DNA of 5,598 bases, taken from assembly GCA_002317575.1 (NCBI GenBank), contig DCIH01000076.1, positions 1 to 5,598 of the forward strand. Reading direction: 5' to 3'. This stretch comes from Verrucomicrobia bacterium UBA1731. GTDB lineage: Bacteria; Verrucomicrobiota; Kiritimatiellia; RFP12; UBA1067. The first letter of the stretch is position 1. Every line of letters begins with the position of its first letter. Under the pieces are notes generated by a model, which searched no databases, was not told where the DNA came from, and worked only from the letters and a program-made list of their open reading frames with translations. Positions 5,349 to 5,598 of the stretch are shown piece after piece. A program made the position numbers and the translations under genes.

Positions 5349-5598
5349 ATGTCTGAACTGTACGAGTTGGGCGTTTGCGAAGCGCGCGCGGGACTGGAAA
5401 AGGGCGAATTCTCGAGCGAGGACCTGGTGAAGGCGCTGATCGCGCGCCATGCCGAGAAGAACGGCGAAATCGGCGCGTACCTCACCTTCGACGCGGAGAT
5501 GGCCCTTGAAGCGGCGCGCGCGAATCCCAAGGCCGTGCCGATCGCGATCAAGGATCTCATTAACGTGAAGGGCCAGCCCTGCACGTGCGCGTCGAAGA
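5349..5598 (+). CDS. gatA: Aspartyl/glutamyl-tRNA amidotransferase subunit A, N-terminal part
   Basis: GatA is the amidase-signature subunit that releases ammonia from glutamine for GatB. Only 83 codons are inside the window; the gene runs off the end. The N-terminal helix (MSELYELGVCEARAGLEKGE) and the FSSEDLVKALIARH segment are typical. PIAIKDLINVKGQPCTCASK (64-83) is the start of the amidase core. Lys68 in AIKD matches the catalytic lysine of the Ser-cisSer-Lys triad; the two serines lie beyond the window. Lys68 falls about ten residues earlier than in well-studied GatA proteins (Lys79 in Staphylococcus), because the stretch before it (EAARANPKAV) is short. The usual KDN is KDL here. A GGGG run at 5337-5340, 8 nt before the ATG, is a weak ribosome-binding site, so coupling to gatC translation is plausible. 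Confidence 0.93.
   Translation, partial: MSELYELGVCEARAGLEKGEFSSEDLVKALIARHAEKNGEIGAYLTFDAEMALEAARANPKAVPIAIKDLINVKGQPCTCASK

Noticed and set aside
1..5598. tRNA, rRNA, CRISPR array, insertion sequence or phage remnants
   Set aside because: No cloverleaf, rRNA core, regularly spaced repeats, transposase motif or terminal inverted repeats were seen on either strand by reading.

Overview
This is a GC-rich bacterial chromosomal window in which every supported gene lies on the plus strand. Nothing in it fixes the phylum. A secreted esterase/GH39-type fusion, a gatC-gatA pair and high-GC coding with TATAAT-like promoters would suit a carbohydrate-degrading anaerobe such as a gut or sediment Verrucomicrobiota/Kiritimatiellota-type organism. 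That placement is inference and could be wrong. No RNA gene, CRISPR array, transposase or phage gene was recognised.

Layout. (1) 1-68 is the last 21 codons of an upstream gene. (2) About 202-801 encodes an unrecognised cysteine-containing protein of about 199 aa, with a GTG start behind a good ribosome-binding site. It may begin earlier, at a TTG at 100. (3) 850-3510 encodes an 886-aa secreted protein. It joins an acetylxylan-esterase-type alpha/beta hydrolase (Ser186, Asp263, His292/294) and a small beta domain to a GH39-like glycosidase (Glu589, Glu701). (4) 3653-4792 encodes a 379-aa soluble, helical protein of unknown function. It is clearly less GC-rich than its neighbours and sits behind an AT-rich leader containing a palindrome. 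(5) 4793-5024 is a 232-bp gap with several hairpins, one of them a likely terminator, ending in a strong promoter. (6) 5025-5324 is gatC. (7) 5349 to the window end is the start of gatA.

How the genes relate. gatC and gatA form a translation-quality operon (Glu-tRNA(Gln)/Asp-tRNA(Asn) amidotransferase). Its promoter lies so close to the gatC ATG that the mRNA is predicted to be leaderless. The esterase-glycosidase probably works outside the cytoplasm, removing acyl groups from and then cleaving a hemicellulose or similar acylated glycan. It has its own predicted promoter, so it need not be co-transcribed with the gene before it. The 379-aa gene appears to be a separate transcription unit.

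No multi-gene undescribed system is evident. The best leads are the esterase-GH39 fusion with its altered acid/base motif, the leaderless gatC, and the compositionally distinct 379-aa protein with its palindromic leader.
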